NCBI GenBank assembly: GCA_036365145.1
Contig: JAEOAD010000031.1
Coordinates: forward strand, 8,466,001-8,530,000
DNA: 64,000 nucleotides
Direction of reading: 5' to 3'
From: Orientallactaga sibirica
Taxonomy: Eukaryota; Chordata; Mammalia; Rodentia; Dipodidae
Shown here: positions 9,084 to 22,035 of the stretch, piece by piece
Position numbering within the stretch: the stretch's first letter is position 1
Layout of the letters: each line of letters begins with the position of its first letter
Program-made: the position numbers and the translations under genes
Notes under the pieces: model-generated
The model's database searches: none
The model's input: only the letters and a program-made list of their open reading frames with translations
What the model was told of the DNA's origin: nothing

Positions 9084-11254
9084 TGATAAAGGATAGGCAC
9101 ACCTCTCAGTTCCCTACTTGTAGAGCAGGAAGACAGCCTCTGCCTGAAGTCTGTTTCCCTCAGAAAGACCCAGCTTCAGCTCTGGCCCCAAATAGGGGCA
9201 TGCCAAATAGGGTAAGAAGCAAATAGCCTCTGTCCTTGACTTGCATCTTGGTCCACACATCTGTTATTGCCTCTTGAGTTGAAGGAGCCATGTCCACTCT
9301 GTTTACTAAATATCTAGATACTATAGGAACTAAGTATTCAACATATACACATGCAGAAATGAATGATTGAATCATCTATTATTTAGATATGAACTTTTGC
9401 CCCTTATTTTTGTCATCTGCTTAGACAGTTTAATTTCATTCATTTTTATTTCATGTTATTTATTTTTTAATATATATACAAATTTCATATAGATTATAGT
9501 CTTATATCCCCTCACTCCCAGTCATTCATTCTTTAATGAATCAATAAGCTTAATTGGCTTTTGCATAACTAACCTCACTTGGTTCTAGTTGGGTCCACCA
9601 GGTTAGCACTGCTGTCCTGGTCATAGACCAGCCTTGTCCTGACCTGGACCATCTCCTACAACCCATGCTTCACTTGCTTCATTATAAGAATCTTTCTAGT
9701 TCCTTTCAAGAGCCAAGAATCTGAGAGAAGAACCACTGAAATACACAGCCAACAGATGGCTCGACACACCTTGGTTGTCCTGCTTTTTGCGTTTCCTATA
9801 TTGTTTCTCAATTAGATGTTGATAGAATTGAAGGGCCTTGGTTCACAACAAATTCCCAAGAACTCTGTGAGTTTCCATGATGATTTAAAACACAGTTTTA
9901 CGTAAGTGCCAAATGATATATTCATATAGGAATTTTTAAGACTCTCATCATGACTAACATTCAAGAAAATACTGTCCACTTTTACAGTTTGTTTATGATT
10001 ACATCAAAGCCAATGACTAATCATCTAGGCAAAGGAGGAAAGAAGACATAGATTAAACATGAAAGATGTTTCCCATCCGACTGATGTCACTGCATCTTGC
10101 ACCAGGAATGGTTTTGCAGTAGCTTGCAAAGAAAATAAAAAGTAATGGAAAAATTGAATCATCATAGAGTCCACATTAGTATTAGCATGCTAAATTCAGA
10201 ATAACTTATTCCTCAGCAGCCAGGATACCATTCACATAGTGAGCTGAAATTGAGTTTTAGCTAAAGAATCATATCCATCACATTAAATTATTAAATATTA
10301 TTGGCTTTATATTTGATTTGTGACTTTGTTTGGATTTTATCATTGTGTAAGAGTTATAAGCACAAGGAATATATACGTGCTTTATATCTCTAGATATTTT
10401 AGTATGTCATGGATAAAAGAGGAAGTATAAATATTAACTGTCTCTCACTATCAAGTATTTCCCAGTAGCACCCAAACTTTCATTTTTCTTAAAGTTGTCT
10501 TTCTCAGTCTCCCTACTCATGCGGATCAATGTCCTCCACATCTTACACCGAAGCACATGCACAGAGGGAAGTGGAGGCATCTCTCTGCCTCCTTAGGGAC
10601 AGCCCGCTTTGAAAGTCAGATGCCTTTAGGCCAGAACCTTGGAAGGAAGAATGGGAGACAGGAAGAGCAGCGGCCATGAAAAGAATGTCAGATTACTGCC
10701 CTGGTAACTAACTTCCCTTCCTCACCATGGAAATACATGAAAATGATCCTATCCTCGATAGCTTTAGAATTGGGATTCTCTGTCACTTCCCTCGAGGGAT
10801 CTGAATCTGCTCTGGACCATCATCCCTATAGGATCTAGTAGCAACCCCCTCCTAAGTATGCCAACAAAAATGACTCTAGGTATTGGCACATGTCACCTGA
10901 AGGTGAGGAAAAAAATTCCCCTGTTTGGGAACCAGGAATGGAGAATCAAAGATTTTTATATATCTTCCTGCAGGGAGATGACAACAAAGCTTCTTTCATG
11001 GGCCGGCTTCTCCCCATCCTTAGGCAGATATATGTTCCTGCAGATATCAGCACACTACTCCAAATCAATCAATACTAGAATGCACTAGTAATGGTTTCTC
11101 ATCTCCTATCTCTACAGTTAGCTACCAGGAATAAAAGTTTACCAAACCAGACTTCCAAAAATTAAGATACAGTCAAGGAAACCAAACATTCATTGGATTC
11201 TTATTAAATGTATTCACTATATTATCTCTAATTCTTTCAACTCCTCAGTTGTAT
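9084..11254. other. Repeat-poor stretch, no gene
   Basis: No exon-like frame or RNA gene is seen. From about 9440 to 9720 there is a T-rich start and GTTGGGTCCACCAGGTTAGC text that could be an old L1 3' UTR in antisense, which I could not confirm. The region around 10480-10830 has balanced base composition and no repeat character. Confidence 0.45.
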
Positions 11255-11385
11255 CCGATTTATTAGTCCCATTTAACAGGTGAAAACATTGAGGCCTAGA
11301 GAAGTTAACTTACAAGGAGGAGCCAGAATTTCAGCATAAATGGAGTCTGCTCTGAAGTTCACAGAACTATCCTGTCTCTGTACGT
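11255..11385 (-). mobile_element. MIR SINE fragment, minus strand
   Basis: CCCATTTAACAGGTGAAAAC, then TTGAGGCCTAGAGAAGTTAA and GGAGCCAGAATTTCAGC match the reverse complement of the MIR core and its tRNA-proximal part. This is an ancient fragment. Confidence 0.75.
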
Positions 11386-12489
11386 GCTCCATGATGTCTC
11401 TGATAATAGTCGGCCAATACACAGCTCTGGGGCAGTGCAACACAGTGGTTCTGTCACCAATAAGCTACACAAATCGTGCCACACACAGACAGGCTTTCAG
11501 CAGGCTGTCAGCCAAGTGCCCAGGGGGCCTCCGCCACTGCTCCATGGCTGACCTTGCAATGCTTTTTGGATTCCCATGAAACCTGAGAACCTCTTTTAAG
11601 CGCTTTACTGTCTCTGGATATTGGCCAGACTTTCTTCCACTTGTCTTATTTGAGTTGTGACTGTGATAAAACCTTTCTCCTTTAGGGAGTAAGGTGGCCA
11701 GATGCTGAGCTCACTGTTGTAGAACATTCTGAAGCCATGCCCTCAAGACTATATTTCGTCATGTCATGTCCACTCGTGGATCTTTCTGTCTCCTCCAAGT
11801 CTTTGGAACCTCACATCTTTGGAGGTCATGCCAGTAACATAAGCTTAGAGCAATTTTCTACAAAGCTCCAAGCAGAAGTCTTACCGGCCTATTTAAAAAG
11901 TCTCAGAAGATACATTGTTGGAAAAAATAAAATTGTCTTCAATTAATTATTTAAGTTTGCCTGATACATATTTGCATCTCATTTTCTTGTCTAGTTTAGA
12001 CTGAATTCTCTTTATGAAAATAATTACATAATACTGGAAGATAGCATGACAAACTGGCAAGTGATTTCAGCAATGGCAACTCTTAACACTTCACTGCCAC
12101 CCTTCTCCCTGTGCTGTGCCTCGGGCTATATTCTCAATTTGCCATGGTTTTTTTTTTTTTTTTTTTAATAATTTGTAACTGAGATCACTTATAAGTGGTT
12201 CAGTATGTTAGGCAATTTCCTTAATACCCCAGAGCCATGATGTCAGAACCCTCTGGTTTGTACACATACCTACTTCTCAGTCTGACTTGTATCTATGTTT
12301 TGACAATAACAATTTGGGTAAAGATTTCATTACTTCCATTGCTTCCTAATTGCTCCAATTTCTTTTCTTTCATTAAAGATTAATTTAGAAATCGAGCTTG
12401 CTATCTCAGCTATTTTCATCCTACCCTTCATCCCGTGTCCCTTCTTCCTTCCGTTATATCACTTGAGGTCTCTTGACAAACTAACTCAT
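11386..12489. other. No gene seen
   Basis: A T-run lies at 12147-12166. Open frames are under 80 codons without recognisable content. The text around 11940-12010 is AT-rich. Confidence 0.45.
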
Positions 12490-12664
12490 CCACCATTTCT
12501 TTTTTTTTCTTTTCTTTTTTTTTGTTGTTAATTTATTGTTTTGAGGAGGTAGGGTCTTGCTCTAGGCCAGGCTGACCTGGAATTCATTATGCAGTCCCAG
12601 GCTGGCCTGGAATTCACAGCCATACTCCTACCTCAGCCTTCTTAGTGCTGGACTTAAAGGTGCT
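12490..12664 (-). mobile_element. B1 SINE, minus strand
   Basis: A T-rich start (the A tail on the minus strand) is followed by GAGGAGGTAGGGTCTTGC, AGGCTGACCTGGAATTCA and CTTCTTAGTGCTGGACTTAA, the reversed order of a 7SL-derived B1. It abuts a DIP SINE directly, so its 5' part is cut off. Confidence 0.85.
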
Positions 12665-12686
12665 CAGGAGAGAGTGAGTGAGAGAT

Positions 12687-12731
<45 letters not shown>

Positions 12732-12896
12732 AAGAAAGACAAGGAATGGGCACCCCAGGGCCTCTAGCTGCTGCAAAGGAACTCCAGTTGCATACATCAC
12801 TTTGTGCATCTGGCTTTATGTGAGTACTGCATATTTGAACTCAGGTCATTAGGCTTTGCAGGCAAACACCTTGACCACTGAACCACCTCTCTAGGC
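12665..12896 (-). mobile_element. DIP-like SINE, minus strand
   Basis: The (GA)n run at 12689-12726 is the CT tail seen on the opposite strand. It is followed by ATGGGCACCCCAGGGCCTCT, CATCTGGC and GGCTTTGCAGGCAAACACCT, ending ACCACCTCTCTAGGC. It belongs to the same family as 35518-35765 but is more diverged. Confidence 0.88.
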
Positions 12897-12901
12897 ACTT
12901 G

Positions 12902-13020
12902 CTTCTGTTTGGAGACAGGGTCTTATAATACATACCTTAGGCTGGCTTTGAATTTTTGCTATTTCTATTTCAGCTTCTAGAGTGTTACGACTTCAGATAC
13001 ACACCACTTTGCCCAGCTAG
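12902..13020 (-). mobile_element. Old B1-like fragment, minus strand
   Basis: GGAGACAGGGTCTTATAATA, then TAGGCTGGCTTTGAATTTTT and TACACACCACTTTGCCCAGC have the order of B1 in reverse. It is strongly diverged. Confidence 0.6.
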
Positions 13021-13032
13021 ACTTTGGTTTTT

Positions 13033-13155
13033 ACTAATGCTGGGCTAATAACTCATCCCTGAAAGCCCAGTACTTATGATGCTGAGGCAGAAGGATTTCT
13101 TTGAGTTCAAGGTCAGCCTGGATCACAATGGGAAACCTTGTCTCAGGAAAAAATA
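13033..13155 (+). mobile_element. Old B1-like fragment, plus strand
   Basis: CCTGAAAGCCCAGTACTTAT, GATGCTGAGGCAGAAGGATT, GAGTTCAAGGTCAGCCTGG and AAACCTTGTCTCAGG give the B1 body in forward order. It stands head to head with the preceding fragment, forming an inverted SINE pair. Confidence 0.65.
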
Positions 13156-13199
13156 GAGTTTGAAATAAAAGGAGCATTAAAAAGAAACAGCTTGGTTCT

Positions 13200-13690
13200 C
13201 CGTGATATTTGCTGTCATCTGTATAAAGCAGATTCTCCAACCAAGACTGAGAACTGCAGGAATGAAAGGGGGTAAGCACAGTCCTTTCAAAGATTTTGAT
13301 GGGTGTACCCTCTCTTCTCAGCCAAAGAACAGTGGACACTTCTCTAGAGTCTACTACCTTCTTAGCCATAGGATTTTGAATTGGTTCTCCATGCCAGCTA
13401 TGAATTCTCTCCCACCAATTGCTTACCAAGGCTCAGGGAACACTGTGGAACAAAGGGCAGAGAAATTGTTAAGAGCCAGAAGGTGAGGAAGTATCCTGAG
13501 GCATTTTCCCCATCACTGAGACTGATGCATTAATGACCTCACAGTGATACCACAGAGGAGGGCCCTCAGTGGAATGAGGGTGGGAGAGAGGGGATGTAAG
13601 TGTATAACCCAAAAGGAATATGACCAATATGCAATATGGTCATACTGTAAAGTTCATAATGATAAAAAATAATTAAAAAAAAACCCAATA
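13200..13690 (+). mobile_element. LINE-1 3' UTR fragment
   Basis: The 3' half aligns by eye to the end of the larger L1 at 23550-23795. Shared text includes CTCAGGGAACA, CTGAG...CATGATACCACAG-type words and an AGGG(A/C)CCTCAG motif, and both end in an AT/A-rich tail (AATTAAAAAAAAA here at about 13671-13683). It is a heavily 5'-truncated copy with no coding part. Confidence 0.7.
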
Positions 13691-15189
13691 TTCTCTCCAT
13701 TTCTCCTCTGGCCAGCCACTTCCGACTCTTCCCCAATATGCTTCAGTAGGTTGATCAGAGACAGCCAAACACCACACAACTATCAATAGTTTACTTTTAG
13801 GCCCTGGCTTTCAAATAACTTTGTTTCAATTCTGTCCATTTTATACTTTCTTTTGTTCTCTTTGGTTTTGTGTAGGCTCTGGCTCATAGGAAACACTGCT
13901 GAAAGTCGGTTTTCAAGCAGTTATCCCTCTTTACTTTGCAGAGCAGAATGTCAAAACTGAAACATTAACAACATGCTTTCTCAGATTAGGGCCAATTTTT
14001 GAGCGCTAACAATATTAAAATCACCTTGAATGTGTGTGTTCAGTGATGAGTATTACAAAATAGAGTAACACGATATCTCCATGTGATAAATCAGTAATCT
14101 TTGGAAACACTTGCTTTTCTCTAAGAGTGTGTATTTAGAAAGGTTGTGTGTCTCTGTGTCTCGTGTGTGTGTGTGTGTGTGCGTGTGTGTGTGTGTGTGT
14201 TTCCTTCACTTGGTAACTCAAACTGATGCTACCTGGTGTTCACATCTGCATGAAATCAGCAGTCCGTTAGGCCAATCCCACTTGCAAGTTCAAGTTCCAG
14301 ACATCTGGGGTTTGCAATTTGTGAGCAGAATTCTGGATCCTTCCACTGCTTTCCTTCCTTCTGGTTTTCATCCCCATGCTGGCATGGGTGCAGGCACCAC
14401 CCTGGTGGTTCCTCTTGTAAACTGAGCCTCGTGGTGCAGACCTGTTACTGAATGAGCACTGGAAAGGCTGTCACAGGCCTCAGTGGAAACTAGTTGGACA
14501 GGTCCCAGACTGTGTTATGAAACAAATCCTTGTTTCCAGGGTGGGACAGTCAAATCGTTGAATGATCTGTGTTACATGGTTGCATACAAGCACGACAAAA
14601 AAAAGAAAACAGCCTTAATTTCTGGAAAAGTCAGTGTTCCAATGTCGGGAATGACTTATTGAGGGAAGGAGTGTCATCTCATGGATGGGAGGTCTGTTGG
14701 AGAAACTCCAATCACTACCCCACCTGGGACCACTTACTCACCCTGGGGATCAAGCTGTGTTTTTTGGGGGGCTAAGAAATATAAGTCTATGGTTTGTCAT
14801 ATTGACAGCTGTTCATGAAGGCTCTGAAGTCCATTTCCCCAACCACAGGGTTCCTCCTTTCTCTATCCCATCTTAATCCCTGTCCAGGGACCCTGCCTGT
14901 ACTTGGGTTCCAATTTCTTCTTTCAAACCCTACTTAATCCCCTTGGACATTGCATCTGAGTCTGGGAACCTCTGCACACTGCCACTACCCCCCCTCCCCC
15001 AAAGATAATGTCCTTCACATAAGCTATTAGGAACTGATTGCTTAGCATCTCTAACATTTACCTAACACTTCAGGTCATCCTAGATCTCAAGGAAGCTGTT
15101 GTATGACCGCTTACATATCACTTCTCAATCCTATCTCTACATCCTCTGAAGAATATATTTAACCTAAGGATGCAAAAATCCAAATACTG
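13691..15189. other. No gene; (GT)n inside
   Basis: A (GT)n microsatellite lies at 14163-14200, with one CG step. The 104-codon frame through it encodes a CVCV run and is not a gene. Otherwise no class of feature is recognised. Confidence 0.5.
14163..14200. repeat. (GT)n microsatellite
   Basis: Nineteen alternating units, interrupted once by GC at 14181-14182. Confidence 0.97.
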
Positions 15190-15415
15190 CCTAGCTGTCA
15201 TCTGGGGTAGGGTGATTTTGCCCCACAGGGGATATTTAGACATATCACAGATATTCTTGGCTGTCATAAATGATAGATGAGGATGATACCTGCCTCTCAT
15301 GGATTAAGGCAAGGTTACTGATACCAATCTTATAAAGCAATAGGTAGGACCTATCAAAAGGAATTATCTGGCCCAAGAGCTCAGTAGTGCTGAGGTTGAG
15401 AAACCCCGACCTAAA
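15190..15415 (+). mobile_element. MER20-like hAT transposon fragment
   Basis: GGTGATTTTGCCCCACAGGG, then GACATATCACAGATATTCTT and GAATTATCTGGCCCAAGAGC, with a terminal AGTGCTGAGGTTGAGAAACC, match the order of MER20, a non-autonomous hAT-Charlie element. The 5' inverted terminal repeat is degraded. Confidence 0.75.
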
Positions 15416-16621
15416 GAATTAAGTGAAAATAATATATAATTAATTCAGTAAGCAAAGTATTTTTTCTCAGACTCAACTGAATTCATTTTCTTTTCATTCC
15501 ACTCGACATCAGTCAATGAATGTTTACAGATACCAAAAGGCTTCTTCCAGCCACACTGGTTGGGGAGATGCACAGTTAATAGTCTTTCAAGATCTGCCCC
15601 AAGTCAGGCCTTTCTGATGCAGCATAGTGTCCTGGTGGTAGAAGTGCCCTGGCTGACATACATACATGCAGCAAACATTCTGTGAGAACTTCTATATAAT
15701 AAGAATAGAACCAGACTCTTGGGATACAGATATAACATCATGGTCTCTGCTGTCAAAGAGATTAGTGAGGCAGCCTACAAGTAGCCACAAGATGATAGTG
15801 TAGTAAGACAGGGCTGAGCAGACAAGTGAAGGGAAGAGCATTGTTGTCAGAACTGGGGTCAGGGAGTGATTGCCACATAAAGCAAGATATGAACAAAAGA
15901 ATGTTTAGAATGGATGAAGCAGCCATGGGCAAGCACAGGGTAAGGTAGTGTATCCATAAGGGTTCTTCATAACATCAAAATCAATAGGATGTTTAGAGCT
16001 ATATAAAGAAGAGTTCTTATAGAAATGGCTTACTCAATTGTGGATTCAAGAAGAATGGATAATGAGTTGCAGAACCAGGCATGTTAGTATAATTCAGTCT
16101 AAGTCCCAAGAGGTAAGACCAGAAGGGGTGCAGCTGGTGTACTGGTACAAATGCTGGGACTTAGAAGCCTGAAAACCTCTAGCACTAATGTTCCAGGGAA
16201 GTTTTCTAAGAGAGAGAACATGTGTCTCCTCTGATTGTTCATATCAGGCCCTATTTGGGCCAGATGATGTTCACTCACATTGGTAAGGAGAGACCTTCTT
16301 TACCTGTCTCATTCAACTGCCAACTTTTTCTGACCAAATACGCTCAAGAATAATACTTTAGCTGCTCTCTGTGTACTCCTTAGCTCAGTTAAATCACAAG
16401 CATAAGCAGCCATTTAATAAGACTGGCTTCCCCATGCATTTTCTGATTCTTAGCACTGGGGCTTTCAGGTTGATAAGGTGAGAATTATTATAGATGGAAA
16501 AATAAGACAGAGGGTATGCTTAAAGCAACAACATAAATCAGTGTCAGGGCTGCCACAGATTCTGATTATCAGATACAGCTGATTCATGTGTGTATCCAAG
16601 CATTTATTCATTAAACCATCC
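15416..16621. other. No gene; possible old L2-type debris
   Basis: Around 15680-15960 the text (GGGATACAGATATAACATCA, TGCTGTCAAAGAGATTAGTG) resembles a common ancient mammalian repeat of uncertain class. No frame with coding character was seen. Confidence 0.35.
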
Positions 16622-16735
16622 ACTTATTCAGGAAGTATGTAGTTTGTAATCTTAGCTTAAGCATGAATGTTGGGCAAATCACTCAAGCTCTGTGAACCTT
16701 AGATTTCTTGCCTGCGAAATAAAATGAGTAGTAGC
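16622..16735 (+). mobile_element. MIR SINE fragment
   Basis: TTGGGCAAATCACTCAAGCT, CTGTGAACCTTAGATTTCTT and GCGAAATAAAATGAGTAGTA follow the MIR core order. It stops where the LINE-1 begins, so the LINE-1 probably landed in or beside it. Confidence 0.75.
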
Positions 16736-19700
16736 ATACTGATACCAGACAAAATAGACTGCAAACCAAAAGTAATCAAAAGAGATAGACTACTTCATAC
16801 CCATTAAAGGAACAATACAAGAGGATATTACAATCATAAATCTACATGCACCAAACACAGGAGCACCAATTTTTATAAAGCAAAATCTCTTAGACAATAA
16901 AGCAAAAATACCCCAACACAATTATAGTTGGAGATTATAATACTCCACTACCATCATTACACAGATCATCTAAGCAGAAAATTAACTGTGAAATAAAGTA
17001 ATTAAACAATGCCATAGATCAGTTGGACTTCTGCAGAATATTCTATCCTAATTCCACAGAATACATATTCTTTTCAGCAGCTCACAGAACCTTCTCTAAA
17101 ATAGATAGCATAGTAGGACATAGAACATGTCTCAATAAATTCAAGAACATCAACATAATTCCATACACTTATCAGACCACAATGCAATTAAACCAGAGAT
17201 TAAGAGCAAGGTAAAGAACAGAAAATCCACCAACACCTGAAGGCTGAACAACTCACTATTAAATAATTCACTGGTAGTCAAAGAAATAAACATAGAAATT
17301 AAAAAAATTCTGGAACTGAATGATAATGAAAACACAACAAACTGGAACTTATGGGACACAATGAAGGCAGTCTTAAGAGGGAAGTTTATAGCATTAAATG
17401 CCTTCATTACAAAAACAGAAAGAGCTCAAATCAATAACTTAACCATCCAGCTAAAGGCATTGGAAAATGACAACAATCCAAACCCAATAGTACTAGATGT
17501 AAAGAAATAATCAAGATTAGAGCAGAAATCAATGAATTAGAAATAAAAGAAAATTTAAAAATTGATGAATCAAAGAGCTGGTTCTTTGAAAAAAAAATAA
17601 ACAAGATTGATAAACCCTTAACCAATCTGATCAAAAGGGGAAAAAAAGGAAGGATTACATTAACAAGTTCAGAAAAAAAAGGAACATGTTATGACAGACC
17701 CTACTGAAATTTGGAGAATCATCAGGACATATTTCAAAGATCTAGATTCCAAAAAATTGAAAAATCTGCAAGAAATAGAAGAATTCCTTAACTCGTACAA
17801 CCTACCAAAACTAAACCAGATGAGATAAACTAACTGCATGGAGGCCTTACATCAAATGAGAGTGGCACTGTAATTAAAAGCCTCCCAATAAAAAGTCCAG
17901 GCCCAGAGGGTTTGACCTTCATGGAAGACCTAAAGCCAATTTCTCTCAAGTAATTCCACAAAAATTAACAGGGAATGCTCACTGAGTCTTTCTATGAAGC
18001 CAACATTACACTAATAACAAAACCAGACAGAGACACAACAAAAAAGAGAACTATGTGTGAATTTAGAGGCAAAAATTCTGAATAAAGCTTTTGCAAACAG
18101 AATTCAAGAACACATCAAAACTGTCATCCACCTCAATCAAGTAGCTTTTATCCCAGGGATTCAGGGTTGTTCAACATATGGAAATCAGTAAATGTAACAC
18201 ATTACATAAACAGACAAGTCCAGAAACACATGATCATCTTAACAGATGCAGAAAAGTTCTTTGACAAAATTCAACATCTCTTCATGACTATAACACTGGA
18301 GAAGGTATGGGTAGAGGGCCCATATATAAACATTATGAAGGCAATATACAACAGACCTAATGTCTACATCATAGTAAATGGGGAAAAACTCAAAGCATTC
18401 CCATTAAGGTCTGGAGCTAGGCAGGGGTGCTCATTCCCACTGCTTTTCCACTTAGTACTTGAAGTCTTAGCTCAAGAAATAAGATAAGAGAAAGAAATAA
18501 AAGGGAAACCTATTGGAAAGGAAGAAGTCAAAGTAGCCCCATTTGAAGATGACACGATTCTATACATAATGGAACAAAAAACTCCACCCAAACCCTCCTA
18601 GAAGTGATAAAGGCTTTCATCAAAATGGAAGGATATAAAATCAATATACATAAATCACTAGCCATTGTATATATCAGTGACAACAATACAGAAAAAGAAA
18701 TCAGGGAATCTGTTGCATTTACAATAGCCACAAAAAATCAAATACCTTGGGATCTCCCAAACCAAGGAAGCAAAAGATGTACACATGAAAACATAAAAGC
18801 ATTAAAGAAAGAACTGGAGGAAGACACGAGACTATAGAACGACCTTCCAGGCTCATGGATTGGAAGAATTAACATTGTTAACATGGCCATACTATCACAA
18901 GCAATATGCAGATTCAATGTAATCCCAGCCACATTCTTCACACAGTTAGAAAAAGCAGTCTTTAAATTCATATGGAAGCACAAAAAGGCCAAATATAGCC
19001 AAAAATGTACTCAACAAAAGAAACACCGCTGGCGGTATCACCATACCTGATTTCAAGCTCTGTTATAAGTCAATAGTAATAAAAACAGCATGGTACTGCC
19101 ACAAAAACAGGCACATAGATCAATGGAATAGAATTAAAGGTCCAGGTGTGAGTTTGAGTAACTATAGCTACCAGGTGTTAGACAAAGAGGCCAAAACCAC
19201 TCACTGGAGCAAAGACAGCCTCTTCAGCAAATGATGTTGGAGAAACTGAATAGCTACATGCAGAAGAGTGAAATTGGACCCCTTCCTCTCAACTTGCATA
19301 CAAATCAACTCCAAGTGGATCAAGAACCTCAACCTAAGACCCCAAAGTCTAAATCGACTAGAAGAAAAAGTAGGGAGAACACTGTAAGATATAGGTATAG
19401 GGAAGGCCTTTCTGAACAAGATTCCAGCAGTCTATGGAATTAGGCAAACACTCAACAACTGGAACCTCACGAAAATAAAAAGCTATTGTACAGATAAACA
19501 AACCATCAACAGGCTCCATAAACAACCCACTGAATGGGAGAAAATTTTCCCCAGCTATACCTCTGACAATGGTTTAATATTTAGAATCTACAAAGAACTC
19601 AAAAACTTAATAAAAAAAAATCAAATCAAGTGCCCCACTCAAAACACGGGGCAGGGAACTGAACAGAGAATTTTTAAAGGAAGAAATACAAATGGCCATT

Positions 19701-19991
19701 AAACCTCTGAAGAGATGTTCAACATCTCTACTAATCAGGGAAATGTAAATTAAAATGACTATGACATTCCATCTCACTCCAGTCAGAATAGCATCCAAAA
19801 AAAAAAAAAAAATCAAATGACTACACATGCTGGCAGGGGTATAGGGAAAGAGAAACTGTCATCCAGGGCTGGTGGGAGTGCACACTTGTGTAGTCACTAT
19901 GGACTCAGTATGGAGACTCCTCAAAAGGCTTCAAAAAAAAAAAAAAACCCTACCATTAGACCCAGCTGTACCTCTTTTGAGCATACACCCT

Positions 19992-20339
19992 TGTTGCAGT
20001 CAGGTTCGCATTGCTGGCAGAAATCACCTGACCAAGAGCAGCTTGTGGGGAAAAAAAGATTTATTTTGGCTTACAGGCTTGAGTGGGAAGCTCCATGATG
20101 GCAGGAAAAATGATGGCATGAGCAGAGGGTGGACATCACCCCTAGCCAACATAAGGTGGACAACAGCAACAGGAGAGTGTACCAAACACTGGCAAGGGGA
20201 AGCTGGTTATAATACCCATAAGCCTGCCCCCAACAATACACCACCTCCAGGAGGCTTTAATTTCTAGTTGCCATGAGCTGGGGAGACTAGCATTCAGAAC
20301 ACTTAAGTTTATGGGGGACACCTGAATCAAACCACCACA
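19992..20339 (-). repeat. 3' LTR of the nested MaLR
   Basis: It runs from TGTTGCAGTC to ACCACCACA on the plus strand and is downstream in the element's orientation. It is followed by TTCCACCCCTGGCCCCC, the complement of the polypurine tract. Confidence 0.9.
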
Positions 20340-20465
20340 TTCCACCCCTGGCCCCCATAAATTGATAACCATACATGATGTAAAATTCAATGCATTCATC
20401 CAACTTTAAAAGTCCCTATAGTTTTTATCAATTCCAATTATGTTCATACATCTCCATAATATAAG

Positions 20466-20629
20466 TTTTTTTTTTTTGTTTTGTTTTTTTTTTGAGGTAG
20501 GGTCTCACTCTGGCCCAGGCTGACCTAGAATTAACTATGTAGTCTCAGAGTGGCCTTGAACTCATGGCGATCCTCTTACCTCTGCCTCCCAAGTGCTGGG
20601 ATTAAAGGCGTGTACCACTATGCCCAGCT
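20466..20629 (-). mobile_element. B1 SINE inside the nested MaLR
   Basis: A T-rich start (20467-20493), GAGGTAGGGTCTCACTCTGG, CTGACCTAGAATTAACTATG and CAAGTGCTGGGATTAAAGGC give a nearly complete B1 on the minus strand. It is the third layer of the nest: L1, then MaLR, then B1. Confidence 0.92.
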
Positions 20630-21665
20630 AATCCAAGGTCTTTTACCTGAGCTATAATACCAAAAAAAAAAAAAAATCCCCCCAAAACTCATAATGACAC
20701 AGAACAAACATTTACCCTGCAAAGGATGGCATTGAGCAAAGCAAAGAAATATTCAACCAATACAAAATTTAAAACAACTAGGGCAAACGTCAAACTCTCT
20801 AATTCCAAGTCCAACAACTCTAGTCAGTGATAAATCCCCAAGTCCAATAATTCTAACCAGTAACAAGTCTCTGGAATTCTAATTCCGCCCCTCCAGCTAG
20901 GCTACTCACAGTCCTGGAAACCTTCATTTGGGGCCTGCAGCTTTCCTCAGAAGCCATCTCCTAGTCCCGGCATCTCCAGTGGGTCTCCACTGCAACCCAC
21001 GGTCCATCCTCATGACCCCATGGGTTCTCCATGCAGGCATCCAGCAAACCTCCTTCACACTGCCCAAGGCCATTTCCAAAACACAAGACCACGTTACAAA
21101 CTCAATGACCCTCTCTTTCCTGCATTTCTTATACTCCATAATACCAGGTAGGGTGCAAATTTCTTAATCCAAGGGGGAATAAATCAGACTTTGAAGAACA
21201 GGACACTCCTTCAGCATTCAAGCCCCTTCAAAAGAGTCTGTATTCTTCCTGTTGCCCAGTGCAGGTCAGCTGGCCCAGTCTCAAAGGTTGTAATTTCTCA
21301 ATTTTAGCTGATTGGGCAGAGTTCACCCAAAGATTTCATTTTTCCTTTGTCATATCCCTCTGCTCACACCAGTTCCTTTCTACACAAAGCAACCCTGCAC
21401 AACTTCTCAGGACATGGACATAATAGCAAAGTTCTCATACAAACTGCTAGCCCAATCCAAGTAAAGCTCTTTCTCACCCTCATAAGCCAAACCTCACAGT
21501 CCATAGTTCTTACTGCATTCAGGTCTTTCAGCTCTGACTGTAATAGTCCATCAAGCTGTACTTATAGCACTGCAAGGCGTCTCTTAGGCAAAAGTTTCAA
21601 ATCCTTCCACATTCCTCTTGAAAATCAGCTCCAAAGACACACAGCCAGGTGTCTAGCAGCAATCA

Positions 21666-21680
21666 CACTCCTCGGTAACA
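21666..21680 (-). promoter_or_regulatory. Primer-binding-site-like motif of the nested MaLR
   Basis: The minus strand reads TGTTACCGAGGAGTG, six bases from the 5' LTR. It differs by one base from the site at 8666-8680 and keeps the tRNA-Leu-like GGAGTG part. Confidence 0.65.
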
Positions 21681-21686
21681 CTTTAC

Positions 21687-22035
21687 TGTTGCAGTCAGGT
21701 TCACATTGCTGGCAGAAATCATCTGACCAAGAGCAGCTTGTGGGAAAAAAAGAGGTTTATTTTGGCTTACAGGCTCAAGAGGGAAGCTCCATGATGGCAG
21801 GGAAAAATGATGGCATGAGCAGAGGGTGGACATCACCCCTAGCCAACATAAGGTGGACAACAGGAACAGGAGAGTGTGCTAAACACTGGCAAGGGGAAGC
21901 TGGCTATAATACCCATAAGCCCGCCCCCAACAATACACTGCCTCCAGGAGGTGTTAATTCCCAATTGTGTCAGCTGGGGAGACTAGCATTCAGAACACTT
22001 AAGTTTATGGGGGACACCTGAATCAAACCAATACA
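21687..22035 (-). repeat. 5' LTR of the nested MaLR
   Basis: This mate of 19992-20339 runs TGTTGCAGTC to CCAATACA. It ends directly at the ACCCT duplication, after which LINE-1 sequence (TGAAGACTCTACTATATACC) continues. Confidence 0.9.

Larger units (their letters stand above)
20340..21686 (-). other. Internal region of the nested MaLR, non-coding
   Basis: No gag, pro, pol or env similarity is visible. The 224-codon plus-strand frame starting at 21347 runs antisense to the element from here into its LTR and has no recognisable domain. A B1 has inserted at 20466-20629. The end next to the second LTR repeats the CACTCCTCGGTA motif of the 7-kb element. Confidence 0.8.

Noticed and set aside
21347..22021. 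The longest open frame (224 codons)
   Set aside because: It crosses MaLR internal sequence and an LTR in antisense, has no domain or codon character, and its homologous part in the other LTR is not kept as coding.
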